Positions 38,147 to 46,426 of a stretch of DNA of 64,000 bases are shown here, in pieces (position 1 is the first letter of the stretch; every line of letters starts with the position of its first letter). The position numbers and the translations under genes are program-made. The notes under the pieces were generated by a model. That model did no database searches. It was not told the DNA's origin and saw nothing but the letters and a program-made list of their open reading frames with translations. Origin of the DNA: Variovorax sp. ZS18.2.2. Its GTDB lineage: Bacteria; Pseudomonadota; Gammaproteobacteria; Burkholderiales; Burkholderiaceae_C. The stretch is taken from assembly GCF_024701975.1 (NCBI RefSeq), contig NZ_JANLNM010000001.1, positions 2,108,001 to 2,172,000 of the forward strand, read 5' to 3'.

Positions 38147-38511
38147 TATGCATCCAATCAGATGGGCTCATCTAATCTGCAATACGCGTCGCCTTGATTT
38201 CACTTTCCGTTGGACGCAGCATGCCGCTCTGCAGTGATATTCACTAGTCCTACTCGATGGGCACAGCGGTGCCTCACCCACAACCGCGTGTCTGAGGGAG
38301 AACCATCATCACCAATAAATTTACGATTGGCAAAAAGCATTTGCATCCTAACGACGTAAACAATGCGGGGAGAGGAAAACGGTTCTGGCCGTTCATTTGC
38401 CTTGAGACTGGCCAAAAATGCGGCATTGCGCGTCAGCGACCTGTCGTCGCCGTACTCAGCGCATCCCCATTAACATCTTGTCAAGCGCTTAATTTGATTT
38501 CAGCGGCTACG
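38147..38511. other. non-coding left edge of the AT-rich island
   Basis: 365 bases between the truncated exported ORF and the nucleotidyltransferase stop. Composition is mixed and turns AT-rich toward the right. A 71-codon minus-strand frame lies at 38200-38415 but shows no recognisable domain or clear ribosome binding site. No integrase, tRNA fragment or inverted terminal repeat was found. Confidence 0.5.
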
Positions 38512-39564
38512 CTACCGAAAATAAATGCCTCGCGCAACCAGTGCTGTAACGAAATTTACAGCGTCTCCAATTCCCGCCGGCGAAATATTTCGCTCAAAGC
38601 AGACCCCTTCAATCTTTTCAGGCAAATCTTCCGGCCTGAATTTGGCTGAAAGCAGCAGGAGGCAAAGCGCAACTGCTTCCGGAATCTCAAACACGCTAAA
38701 ACCACTGTGCAAATAAAACTTACCCAGATGACGAAAAATATAGCCCTCAATGCGGCCCGGCAGGGCAATAATTTCCGTCAACAATAGGTCGCGCCGCACA
38801 CCAAAATATATTTCCAACTGATTTTGCGCTGCCAAAGACAACAGCGCGCCGCACCATATTTTGCAATTTTCCTTGGTTGGCCTTGGGATATCGAATTCAA
38901 TTGCATAAAAATTATCGACAACCGCGCGGCGTTCTGAAAAGCATCTCATCAAGCGCCTTCCCCGCCATTTCTTCTTTGGGTAAGTGTCACCATTCGCCGC
39001 AAGCAGAGCGTCAAAGCTTAATCGCGCCAACTCTCTCGATTGGATGATCTGTGTCCACGAATCCTCTTGAACACTCAGACCGACCGTATCCTCATAAAAG
39101 TTCTCAGCAAACTTCAGGTAAAACTCCGACATTCTTTCTTGGTAGATTTCTCGCCGCGCCCCTAAAAATATGTCATGCCATTCTTTCCCATGCAGCACGC
39201 GTCCATTCAGTAATCGATGCAAAAACTCCAAGTCCCGCAGAGCAAATCGAGAGTAGCTAGGAGATTGGTGAATGGTCGTCAGTTTTTTTAAACCTGCGTC
39301 ATCCAGTATCAGCACCTCAGTGCGCATCCCATTGAGCAGGCAACTACGGAATTTTTCATTTTCTCCCCAAGAGCTTTCATGCCCATCCACTACAAGCATC
39401 AGATCAAGATCAGAACTATCCGTGTCCAATTGTTCGGCTTGGGACCCAACCAAGAGGAGGCATTTGCAACGCAGAAAATCAGTTTCCATGTCAACGGACA
39501 ATGCGGATGCAATTCTTTCCAGACTCACCTCGAATTCGTCGGCTTTTATCGAAATGTATTTCAT
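38512..39564 (-). CDS. nucleotidyltransferase-fold protein
   Basis: A 350-aa protein with an N-terminal polymerase-beta-type nucleotidyltransferase motif: VGSQAEQLDTDSSDLDLMLVV, where G40-S41 and the metal-binding pair D52/D54 are visible. A second Asp/Glu-containing strand (RTEVLILDDAG) may complete the carboxylate set. The remaining 230 residues are helical and unrecognised. It could transfer an AMP or other nucleotide to the peptide, to a small molecule or to a protein (for example for self-immunity). It is the last gene of the cluster, 34 bases after the ABC exporter. AT-rich codon use matches the island. Confidence 0.75.
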   Translation of the reverse strand: MKYISIKADEFEVSLERIASALSVDMETDFLRCKCLLLVGSQAEQLDTDSSDLDLMLVVDGHESSWGENEKFRSCLLNGMRTEVLILDDAGLKKLTTIHQSPSYSRFALRDLEFLHRLLNGRVLHGKEWHDIFLGARREIYQERMSEFYLKFAENFYEDTVGLSVQEDSWTQIIQSRELARLSFDALLAANGDTYPKKKWRGRRLMRCFSERRAVVDNFYAIEFDIPRPTKENCKIWCGALLSLAAQNQLEIYFGVRRDLLLTEIIALPGRIEGYIFRHLGKFYLHSGFSVFEIPEAVALCLLLLSAKFRPEDLPEKIEGVCFERNISPAGIGDAVNFVTALVARGIYFR

Positions 39565-39598
39565 AACTGATTCTCGATTTATGAATCTTCAAATGCAC

Positions 39599-41740
39599 TC
39601 AGAAGTTCATCGCCTCTAATATTTTCTTAGCCTCAATCGGATCCAATGAGCTTTTTATAGCTCCCCCCTCCATCAGCATCACTCGATCCGCCGAAAGCAC
39701 CGTTTCCGGTCTATGCGCGATAATTATCCTGGTAATGTTGAGCGACTTAATTGCGGCACTAACTATCCTCTCATTTTCAATATCCAAGTGACTCGTCGCC
39801 TCATCTAATAAGAGAATTTTCGGTCTTTTATAGAGCGCCCTTGCTAAAAGCACTCTCTGTTTTTGCCCCCCGGAAAGAACAGTCCCCATATCCCCAACCA
39901 ATGTGTGATACTTCATTGGCATTGCATCTATTTCGTTGTGAACATTAGCCGACCTTGCGCATTCGGCAATCCAATCCTGCCGCGCCTCATTGTCAAAGCA
40001 TGAAATATTTTCTGCGATGGAGCCGGAGAAAAGCATGTCATCTTGAAGCACCGTACCAATGATCGCCCTAACCCCCTCCGCTCCGATAGAGTTGACATCT
40101 CTCCCACCAATTAAAATTTGACCCTTTGCACCTTGGTAGATTCCAAGTATAACGTTGAAAATGGTCGACTTCCCGCATCCAGATGGACCAGCAATTGCAA
40201 CCGACTCCCCTTCTTGAACGAGGAAATTCATTCCACTCATGACTTTTTTTTCATACAAAGAATACTGAAAGCTGACATTTTTAAATTCAAGTTCGGCTCG
40301 AATTTCTTGCACATCAACGGGGAGCGCAGATTTTTCCTCCTCAGACTTTGAAACAACAATGTCACTGAGGCGATCGACCTGCAATCCAATATTCTTGATC
40401 GTGAAAATACTATCGATGAGTGCAACGATCCTACTTTCAAAAATCAGCTTATATCCCAGAAATGCGACAAGAGCGCCTACGGTGTACTCTCCGGCTATCA
40501 CCAGATTCGCGCCAAGCCAGATGACAAGGATATTTTGCATGTCGAAGATCAGCGTGCGAGTGCTCTTCAAAACTATCTCGATCTTCTGCATGCCCAGCTT
40601 CGCATTAGTTTGATCAGCAAACAATGATAGCCATACCAGTCGTCTCTCGTTCTGCTTACTGAAGAGCTTGATCGGCTTCATACCTCGTATGGTTTCAAGC
40701 AAGTGCGACTGCTGCCGCGCTCCATAAATAATTTCTTCTCTCGTTGCATTCCAAAGGGTGTGATTCGCCGCTATACGAACGCCCGCATAAAGCACGCAAC
40801 TAAGCAATACCGTTAGCCCCAGCATTGGACTATAGAAAAAGAGCACGATCAAAACGACAATCGACATCAATCCATCAAGGACGGATTCGATGAAAGATGT
40901 CGTCAACATTCTTTGGATGAAATCAATAGAAGAAAATCTAGAAGTGACATCTCCAATATGTCTTTTTTCGAAAAATTCAAGCGGCAGTGAGAGCAAATGC
41001 CCGAGTACGTTGTCCTTCCACTGCATATTCAGGCTAGTTCCTATATACATAAGAAACCAAGCTCTCACGGAGGCGATTAAGTTTTTTACCAAATAGACCA
41101 CTCCAAATCCTGCAGCAAGAATTGCCAAGACCTGATTGTCGGAAGAGATTACCGCCTTATCTATAACCAGTTGAATAAAGTACGGAGCGAGTATCGTGAC
41201 GAACTCTAAGAGGATGCCCAAAAAGAGAATCGATGCGATCGTCTTGCCCAGCCCATGGGCATTCCCGACAAGCTGTGCCAACGAAATTTTCTTGGCCGCT
41301 TTTTTGGGAGTGAAATCTGCACCAGGCCAGATCTCTAAAGCTACCCCCGTAAAGGAACTGGAAACTTTGCTAATGGGCAAAACCCGCTCGCCAAGCGCGG
41401 GATCGATTACGTGGGCACCTTTTTTTGTGATCTTCTGTAGTACCACAAAGTGATTGAAATTCCAGTGAAGAATACAAGGCAATCTAATCTGATGAAGCCC
41501 AGCGAGATCCACCTTGACCGGTCTGGTAGCAAGCCCTGCGTGTTTGCAAACACGGATAAGCGATCCAAGAGAAGCGCCTTTCAGGGAGACTGAAAATCTG
41601 ATACGAAGCTCCCGCAAGGAGACCTTGTTTCCGAAGAAGTGGGCAATCATCGCAATGCACGCGAGACCACATTCGGTCGCCTCAGTCTGCAAAATCACCG
41701 GAATCTTACGAGCCGCCAACCCAAAAGAAAAGATATTCAT
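39599..41740 (-). CDS. C39-peptidase ABC exporter (bacteriocin/RaxB type)
   Basis: A 713-aa peptidase-containing ABC transporter. The N-terminal C39 domain has the catalytic Cys24 in QTEATECGLAC, His97 in HWNFNHFVV and Asp113 in VIDPALGER, so the protease should be active. A six-helix membrane domain follows (about residues 160-440). The ATPase has Walker A GPSGCGKST, signature LSGGQKQRV, Walker B ILLLDEATSHLD and H-loop AHRPE. Such proteins cleave double-glycine-type leaders and export the core with an HlyD protein and a TolC channel, all encoded here. It likely matures the 68-aa precursor at 52803-53009. It starts six bases after the HlyD stop. Confidence 0.95.
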   Translation of the reverse strand: MNIFSFGLAARKIPVILQTEATECGLACIAMIAHFFGNKVSLRELRIRFSVSLKGASLGSLIRVCKHAGLATRPVKVDLAGLHQIRLPCILHWNFNHFVVLQKITKKGAHVIDPALGERVLPISKVSSSFTGVALEIWPGADFTPKKAAKKISLAQLVGNAHGLGKTIASILFLGILLEFVTILAPYFIQLVIDKAVISSDNQVLAILAAGFGVVYLVKNLIASVRAWFLMYIGTSLNMQWKDNVLGHLLSLPLEFFEKRHIGDVTSRFSSIDFIQRMLTTSFIESVLDGLMSIVVLIVLFFYSPMLGLTVLLSCVLYAGVRIAANHTLWNATREEIIYGARQQSHLLETIRGMKPIKLFSKQNERRLVWLSLFADQTNAKLGMQKIEIVLKSTRTLIFDMQNILVIWLGANLVIAGEYTVGALVAFLGYKLIFESRIVALIDSIFTIKNIGLQVDRLSDIVVSKSEEEKSALPVDVQEIRAELEFKNVSFQYSLYEKKVMSGMNFLVQEGESVAIAGPSGCGKSTIFNVILGIYQGAKGQILIGGRDVNSIGAEGVRAIIGTVLQDDMLFSGSIAENISCFDNEARQDWIAECARSANVHNEIDAMPMKYHTLVGDMGTVLSGGQKQRVLLARALYKRPKILLLDEATSHLDIENERIVSAAIKSLNITRIIIAHRPETVLSADRVMLMEGGAIKSSLDPIEAKKILEAMNF

Positions 41741-41746
41741 GCGAGA

Positions 41747-43012
41747 TTATTTGAGTTTTTCTGCCGCCGCGAAGAAAGGGCGGAGGATCCACTGATAGAG
41801 CTTTTGCTCTTCCAACATGATATCGGCGTCAACTTTAATTCCGGGCTTCAGAAAATGCGAAGAGCCATTCAATTTTATTTCTTGTTCCGTAATTTTTATT
41901 TTTACAATATACATTGGCTCAACAAGCGTCATTCTTGATCCGAAAGCAATCTCATTAGGAGCTAGCGAGGCGTTCGAAATGGAATAAATTTCACCTCGTC
42001 CTTGTCCGAATTGCTGATAGGGGTATGCCGCGTACCGCAGAAAAACAACTTGGCCCTTCTTGAGAAAACCGATGGAGCTGCTGGGCACCAGTACTTGCGC
42101 CTCGATCTTCGATTTTTCGGGAATTATGAGAGCAATAGGTTTGGTATTTTCAAAAAGCGAACCAATAGATCCCTGAATTGCCGTGATAACTCCTGTGATG
42201 GGGGCTTTCACAATAACGCCGCGTTGTGAATCGGCCTCTAGCAGCTGCTCCTCCACGCCGATCAGTTCTCGCTCAAGTTTGGCCTTTTCGGTTGCGCTTT
42301 CGGTTTGCAAGAAAACCTTCTGAAAGAGCAACTCTTTTAAATTTCTTTCCAACAATTCAAGCTCGCGCTCTTTTTCACTACGCCCGATCGAACTTTCGAG
42401 TAGCGCGATTTTCTTTGCTGCGAGTTCGTCTTCAGAAACTGCTCCGATTTCCTTAGCGCCGTTGTGTCGGCTTAGCATTTCTTTTGCTAGTTCATTTTTC
42501 GCCTTCGTTTCGGCTGATTGGGCACTCAGAATGAGTCTCTCACGAACAATGGAAGATATTTTTCTTTCAATGTTTTCTATATTTTTCCCTATGGATTTAT
42601 CGCCAGCAGCCAATTGGCGTTGAACCGTTTCCTTTTTTCTATTCAAAAGAGCAGCAATCTCGATGGAGCCGCTACGATTTGACGCTCCGAATATTTCATT
42701 GGAGACCTCAAGCATCGAGTCATTGACTTGAACTCTCTCGCCTTCGGCGATCAAATATCTACTTACAATTCCAGGGCGCGGCAAGAAAACTGGAATTACC
42801 CCTTGATCAGAAAGTAGCTCACCACTTACTGTGACGCGACGGGTATACGACCCAAAAACCAGCAAGACAATAATGCACGCCGCGATAAAAGTGATGCCTC
42901 CGACAAGTGCCCAGTATGATCTGGGCATGTAGAGAACCACGCTGCCGTCAAATCCCCTTGCTTCAGCGCGCGCCTCCATCGCCTCCTTTCTGAAGAGTTC
43001 GTTCTTATCCAT
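41747..43012 (-). CDS. HlyD-family periplasmic adaptor of type I secretion
   Basis: The 421-aa protein has a cytoplasmic N-terminus, one membrane anchor (WALVGGITFIAACIIVLLVFG, about residues 34-53), a lipoyl-like half-motif (FLPRPGIVSRYLIAEGERVQVNDSMLEV), a long coiled-coil of about 150 residues, and the second lipoyl half plus beta-barrel (GVIVKAPITGVITAIQG; VLVPSSSIGFLKKGQVVFLRYAAYPYQQFG). This is the CvaA/RaxA layout. It links the C39 ABC exporter (six bases downstream) to the outer-membrane TolC-like protein. The N-terminus begins DKNELFRKEAMEARAEA. Expression should be coupled to its neighbours. Confidence 0.93.
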   Translation of the reverse strand: MDKNELFRKEAMEARAEARGFDGSVVLYMPRSYWALVGGITFIAACIIVLLVFGSYTRRVTVSGELLSDQGVIPVFLPRPGIVSRYLIAEGERVQVNDSMLEVSNEIFGASNRSGSIEIAALLNRKKETVQRQLAAGDKSIGKNIENIERKISSIVRERLILSAQSAETKAKNELAKEMLSRHNGAKEIGAVSEDELAAKKIALLESSIGRSEKERELELLERNLKELLFQKVFLQTESATEKAKLERELIGVEEQLLEADSQRGVIVKAPITGVITAIQGSIGSLFENTKPIALIIPEKSKIEAQVLVPSSSIGFLKKGQVVFLRYAAYPYQQFGQGRGEIYSISNASLAPNEIAFGSRMTLVEPMYIVKIKITEQEIKLNGSSHFLKPGIKVDADIMLEEQKLYQWILRPFFAAAEKLK

Positions 43013-43030
43013 TGAATCTGCCAGATCGGG

Positions 43031-44320
43031 TCATTGGGGCCATTTCCCGAAAAAAATATCCAAGCCACTCGAGAGAAGTGCACCTTCGTCCGTGCATTCC
43101 GGCAACACTGGGCGGTGGGCCAACAGGCTGTTCCTTACTCGTTCCTGGAAACCTGCGAGCTGAAACTCCCATGCTGTTGGATCGACCCGAGCTAATTCAG
43201 ATTTTTCGAGCAGTTCATTGGCCGATGCAACGATTTGATGGATCGAATATCGCCCGTCAGATTCGCCCCAGTAAAAATTGCTCAGTCTGCGAAAAAGAAC
43301 GTGAGAAAAAGGCTGCCTGTCCCGCGAGATTCGCTGCGCAACCGAGCAGTGAGTGATTGCATGTAATGCACGAGGTTCATTGGCGGCGGAGGCTGCGTCG
43401 CTACTCGCGACGTGGCCGCATCGCCACAGGCGGCATCGGACCGTTTCGTAGACAAGACTGATGATCTCTAGCAGAAACATCGCACAACCAAAGTCGCAGA
43501 CGGCCTGGATATCCTGTTTTTGCGGGCGCTTGTTTCCGCCACTGCGATCAATCTCGCCGGCAAGGCCGACTCGCATTAGCTCAAAGTACGCAATGATCTG
43601 GTTCTTCGGAGCGGCGCAAACCTCATTTCTGCCGACGAGGTAGCCACTTCGATCCGCTATGCCATAAAGCTCTTCGGCATTGCAATGCAAATCGCCCAGT
43701 TGGCCATCATGATCAAGCGCCAGGATTGACAGCATGTTGACTAAGCCATGAGAAAACCGTGACGCTGAGGCGTAGAAGCCGGGAATTTTGACTGAGCTGT
43801 CCAATACCTGCCGAACAAAAAAATAACTGGGCGCCTTGTACAAAATGTACGCCAATGCGTACAAGGACTTGAGCCAAGATAGGCCGTCAGCTTCTGGGAG
43901 CTTGGTTCTCAGAATATCCGACAAGTCATGGATGAGTTCCTGCACGTCGCTCTTGTGCCCGTTCAGTGCCTGAAGTGACTCAAGATTCATCGGCTTTCCG
44001 CTGTGACTGCGTGAGTCACCGTAAGTGCATCGACGATACGATTTTTCTCCCGGTTTGTAGTAGATGGAACGCCCCTCGAGCACGGGCCTTCCGTCGCTGT
44101 CCAGTCCGTCCGGAGGACAAAAAGGCAGGAAAAGCAGGTTGCGCTTCATGACATCGAGAGAAAAGGGATAGGGGATTTTTTTGATCATTCTTGTGCAACG
44201 TGGCTGCGGACGAAGACGGGTTTGAATTTCGTGTTTCTCGATGGCTTTGCATTCCGATTGCCCGACAAACGCCTCCTCTTCCAAGCCCGTCATATCAAAT
44301 AGGCCGCCCGGTCCGTCCAT
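43031..44320 (-). CDS. unrecognised 429-aa protein within the export operon
   Basis: I do not recognise this protein. It is mostly helical and soluble, with many Cys and His residues (for example DLHCNAEELYG, ETVRCRLWRCGHVASS, HAITHCSVAQRI). A YYKPGEKSYRRCTYGDSRSH segment stands near residue 90. There is no signal peptide. It starts right after the TolC-like gene's stop (TAA then ATG) and ends 18 bases before the HlyD gene. The true start is uncertain: Met10, Met45 and Met58 are alternatives and no strong ribosome binding site distinguishes them. Position between exporter genes suggests a role in maturation or in delivering the peptide to the exporter (inference). Confidence 0.7.
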   Translation of the reverse strand: MDGPGGLFDMTGLEEEAFVGQSECKAIEKHEIQTRLRPQPRCTRMIKKIPYPFSLDVMKRNLLFLPFCPPDGLDSDGRPVLEGRSIYYKPGEKSYRRCTYGDSRSHSGKPMNLESLQALNGHKSDVQELIHDLSDILRTKLPEADGLSWLKSLYALAYILYKAPSYFFVRQVLDSSVKIPGFYASASRFSHGLVNMLSILALDHDGQLGDLHCNAEELYGIADRSGYLVGRNEVCAAPKNQIIAYFELMRVGLAGEIDRSGGNKRPQKQDIQAVCDFGCAMFLLEIISLVYETVRCRLWRCGHVASSDAASAANEPRALHAITHCSVAQRISRDRQPFSHVLFRRLSNFYWGESDGRYSIHQIVASANELLEKSELARVDPTAWEFQLAGFQERVRNSLLAHRPVLPECTDEGALLSSGLDIFFGKWPQ

Positions 44321-45754
44321 TTATTGCCCGAGGCCGTCAACGTTCCAAGCGACAGCGTCTGCGCCCCCTCCAAGAACTTTGTACAGCACGACGCGATTGT
44401 TTGCCTCATCCAGCTGCAGAGTGATCAAAGCTTGCTGGGTGTTATAGAACGACCGCTGGGAGTCAAGTGTCTCCAGATAGCTGTTCACGCCGCTGCGATA
44501 ACGCAACTCGGACAGCCGGTATCTCGTTTCTGTGGCAGCAACGAGTTCTAATTGCGCTGCCATCTGTTCGCTGACGTTCGCGCGCACGGCCAAAGCATCG
44601 GCGACCTCGCGAAAAGCTCTTTGGATGCTCTTCTCATATTCGGCGGCACGAATTTTTTTCTGAATTTCGGCGGCATCGAGCGAGGCCCTGATTGCTCCCT
44701 GATTGAATACAGGTACCGTGACGCCGGGCAGCACGGACCATGTATGGCCCCCTTTGACAAACAAGTGAGTCAATGCATCGCTGCTACGCCCCGACGAGGC
44801 GGTGAGCGCGATCGTCGGAAAAAACGCAGCCCTGGCTGCGCCTACATCGGCATTCGCAGCCTTGAGCTCGTGCTCGGCCGCGAGCACATCCGGACGTAGC
44901 TGCAGCACACTTGATGAGAGATTCTCAGGCGGCGGCGCAAGCCTGATCGGCTCCAAGGTACGGTCGACGGTCGGCAGCTCCGATTCGCCCAACGAAGCTC
45001 CAACCACCAGCTCCAGTGCGTGACGAGACTGCGCAAGGGCCGTCGTGAAGCCAGCTACATCGGCGCGGGCGCTTTGGACGCTGGCCTGAACTTGGGCCAG
45101 ATCTACTGCAGAGGCGATGCCGAACTGGTACTTGTTGCGCATCAACTCCAAAGTTTTGCGCTGACTCAGCAACGTCTGCTCGGCCAGAGCCAACCGTGCT
45201 TGGTCGGCTCCCACAGCCAGCCACGTACTCGCTACCTCCGCAACCAAACTGATGCGCGCACTACGCTGCGCTTGCTCGGAGGCAAGAAAGGTTTCGAGCG
45301 CCTCGTCGCTCAAACTGCGTATGCGGCCGAAAAGATCGAGCTCCCAGCTGCTGACTCCCACGCCTAGAGTAGCCGAACGATTCACGCGAGCGGCTTCGCC
45401 AGAGGAAGTACGCCCTCGCGAGGCGCTCTGACTGGTCTGGAGTTGCAGGGCCGGATGCATGTCGGCCTGCGAGATGCGGTATTGCGCCTGTAGTCTTTCC
45501 ATGCGAAGCCAACTCAATCGCAGGTCGCGGTTGTTCTCGAGCGCGGTCGAGATCGACTTTTGCAAGCGCTTATCTAGGAATACCTCATGCCATTGAAGTG
45601 AAGCAACGGCTTGGGCGCCGTTTACGCCCAACTGCGATGCATCGCCGAAGCGCGCAGGCACGGGCGGCTCCGGCCGTCGGTACTCGGGCGCCATGCTTGC
45701 ACAGCCCACAAGCACTAAACTGGTAGCTGTCAGCGTCCAGAATACGAAAGTCAT
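44321..45754 (-). CDS. TolC/OprM-like outer-membrane efflux lipoprotein (NodT family)
   Basis: The 477-aa product starts with a lipoprotein signal peptide and lipobox (FVFWTLTATSLVLVGCAS) and continues MAPEYRRPEPPVPARFGDAS, the classic NodT/OprM opening. Two repeats of the outer-membrane factor fold follow, each with long helices and short beta strands (LDLFGRIRSLSDEALETFLASEQ; ISVSAARAAFFPTIALTASSG-like region reads ADVGAARAAFFPTIALTASSG). It forms the trimeric channel for the ABC/HlyD exporter. The start at 45754 is chosen from the lipobox; upstream in-frame codons are not ATG. The 115-base gap before it may hold a secondary promoter. Confidence 0.92.
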   Translation of the reverse strand: MTFVFWTLTATSLVLVGCASMAPEYRRPEPPVPARFGDASQLGVNGAQAVASLQWHEVFLDKRLQKSISTALENNRDLRLSWLRMERLQAQYRISQADMHPALQLQTSQSASRGRTSSGEAARVNRSATLGVGVSSWELDLFGRIRSLSDEALETFLASEQAQRSARISLVAEVASTWLAVGADQARLALAEQTLLSQRKTLELMRNKYQFGIASAVDLAQVQASVQSARADVAGFTTALAQSRHALELVVGASLGESELPTVDRTLEPIRLAPPPENLSSSVLQLRPDVLAAEHELKAANADVGAARAAFFPTIALTASSGRSSDALTHLFVKGGHTWSVLPGVTVPVFNQGAIRASLDAAEIQKKIRAAEYEKSIQRAFREVADALAVRANVSEQMAAQLELVAATETRYRLSELRYRSGVNSYLETLDSQRSFYNTQQALITLQLDEANNRVVLYKVLGGGADAVAWNVDGLGQ

Positions 45755-45869
45755 GGCGAAAGTAGTTTTTTTAAGCGCGCCGTAATAACTCGCATCCGAT
45801 GGCTGCAATTGGTCTGGCGTTCAAAGTTATCCGGCGAAGGGGCGGATTGCATTAAGAGATCATTCGCGT

Positions 45870-46403
45870 TTAGGCGGTGGCGCCGGCCGCGTGGCCTGCT
45901 ATCAGTTCTACGGATTGCTGCAGAGAAAGATGCTCCGGATTCAAGGTGATATTCGGTTCATTGGGCTGCTCGTATTCCGCGTCCCACCCACTTAACCCGG
46001 TCAACTCTCCTGCCCGCGCTTTCGCATAGAGGCCCTTCGGGTCGCGTGTTGAACAAACGGCCAAGGAAGCCGCTACGTGAACCTCGATGAAGCTGCCCTT
46101 GGGAAGAATGTCCCGTGCCATTTCACGGTCTATACGGAACGGTGTGATGGACGCAACCAGCACCACAAGCCCCGCCTCTACCCCCAAGCGGGCAACCTCG
46201 GCGATTCGTCGTGCGTTCTCTCGGCGGCTCGAACGTGCGAAATCTAGATCGCTACTCAAACCCCTTCGGACCTCATCGCCGTCCAGGACTAGGCACGCGA
46301 CTCCCCGCAGGCGAAGCCGCTGTTGCACGCCTTTCACGATGGATGTCTTTCCCGAACCGGGCAGTCCTGTCATCCAATAGCATCTTCCCAATCCACTTGT
46401 CAT
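45870..46403 (-). CDS. cysC: adenylylsulfate (APS) kinase
   Basis: A 177-aa stand-alone APS kinase. Walker A is GLPGSGKTS (residues 13-21). DGDEVRRGLSSDLDFARSSRRENARRIAEVA and FIEVHVAASLAVCSTRDPKGLYAKAR are hallmark APS-kinase segments, the latter quoted in part. The GLSGWDAEYEQPNEPNI end closes the substrate pocket. It makes PAPS from APS and ATP. No ATP sulfurylase is present, so APS must come from the cell's own sulfate activation. The sulfotransferase of this cluster is the obvious consumer, as with RaxQ/RaxST. It lies 23 bases after the EPSP synthase gene and keeps the island's codon use. Confidence 0.95.
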   Translation of the reverse strand: MTSGLGRCYWMTGLPGSGKTSIVKGVQQRLRLRGVACLVLDGDEVRRGLSSDLDFARSSRRENARRIAEVARLGVEAGLVVLVASITPFRIDREMARDILPKGSFIEVHVAASLAVCSTRDPKGLYAKARAGELTGLSGWDAEYEQPNEPNITLNPEHLSLQQSVELIAGHAAGATA

Positions 46404-46426
46404 GCGGCTGCTTTCGGGGACTGCTG

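Noticed and set aside
38200-38415. 71-codon minus-strand frame in the left island edge.
   Set aside because: No recognisable motif and no convincing ribosome binding site; kept only as a note in the region entry.
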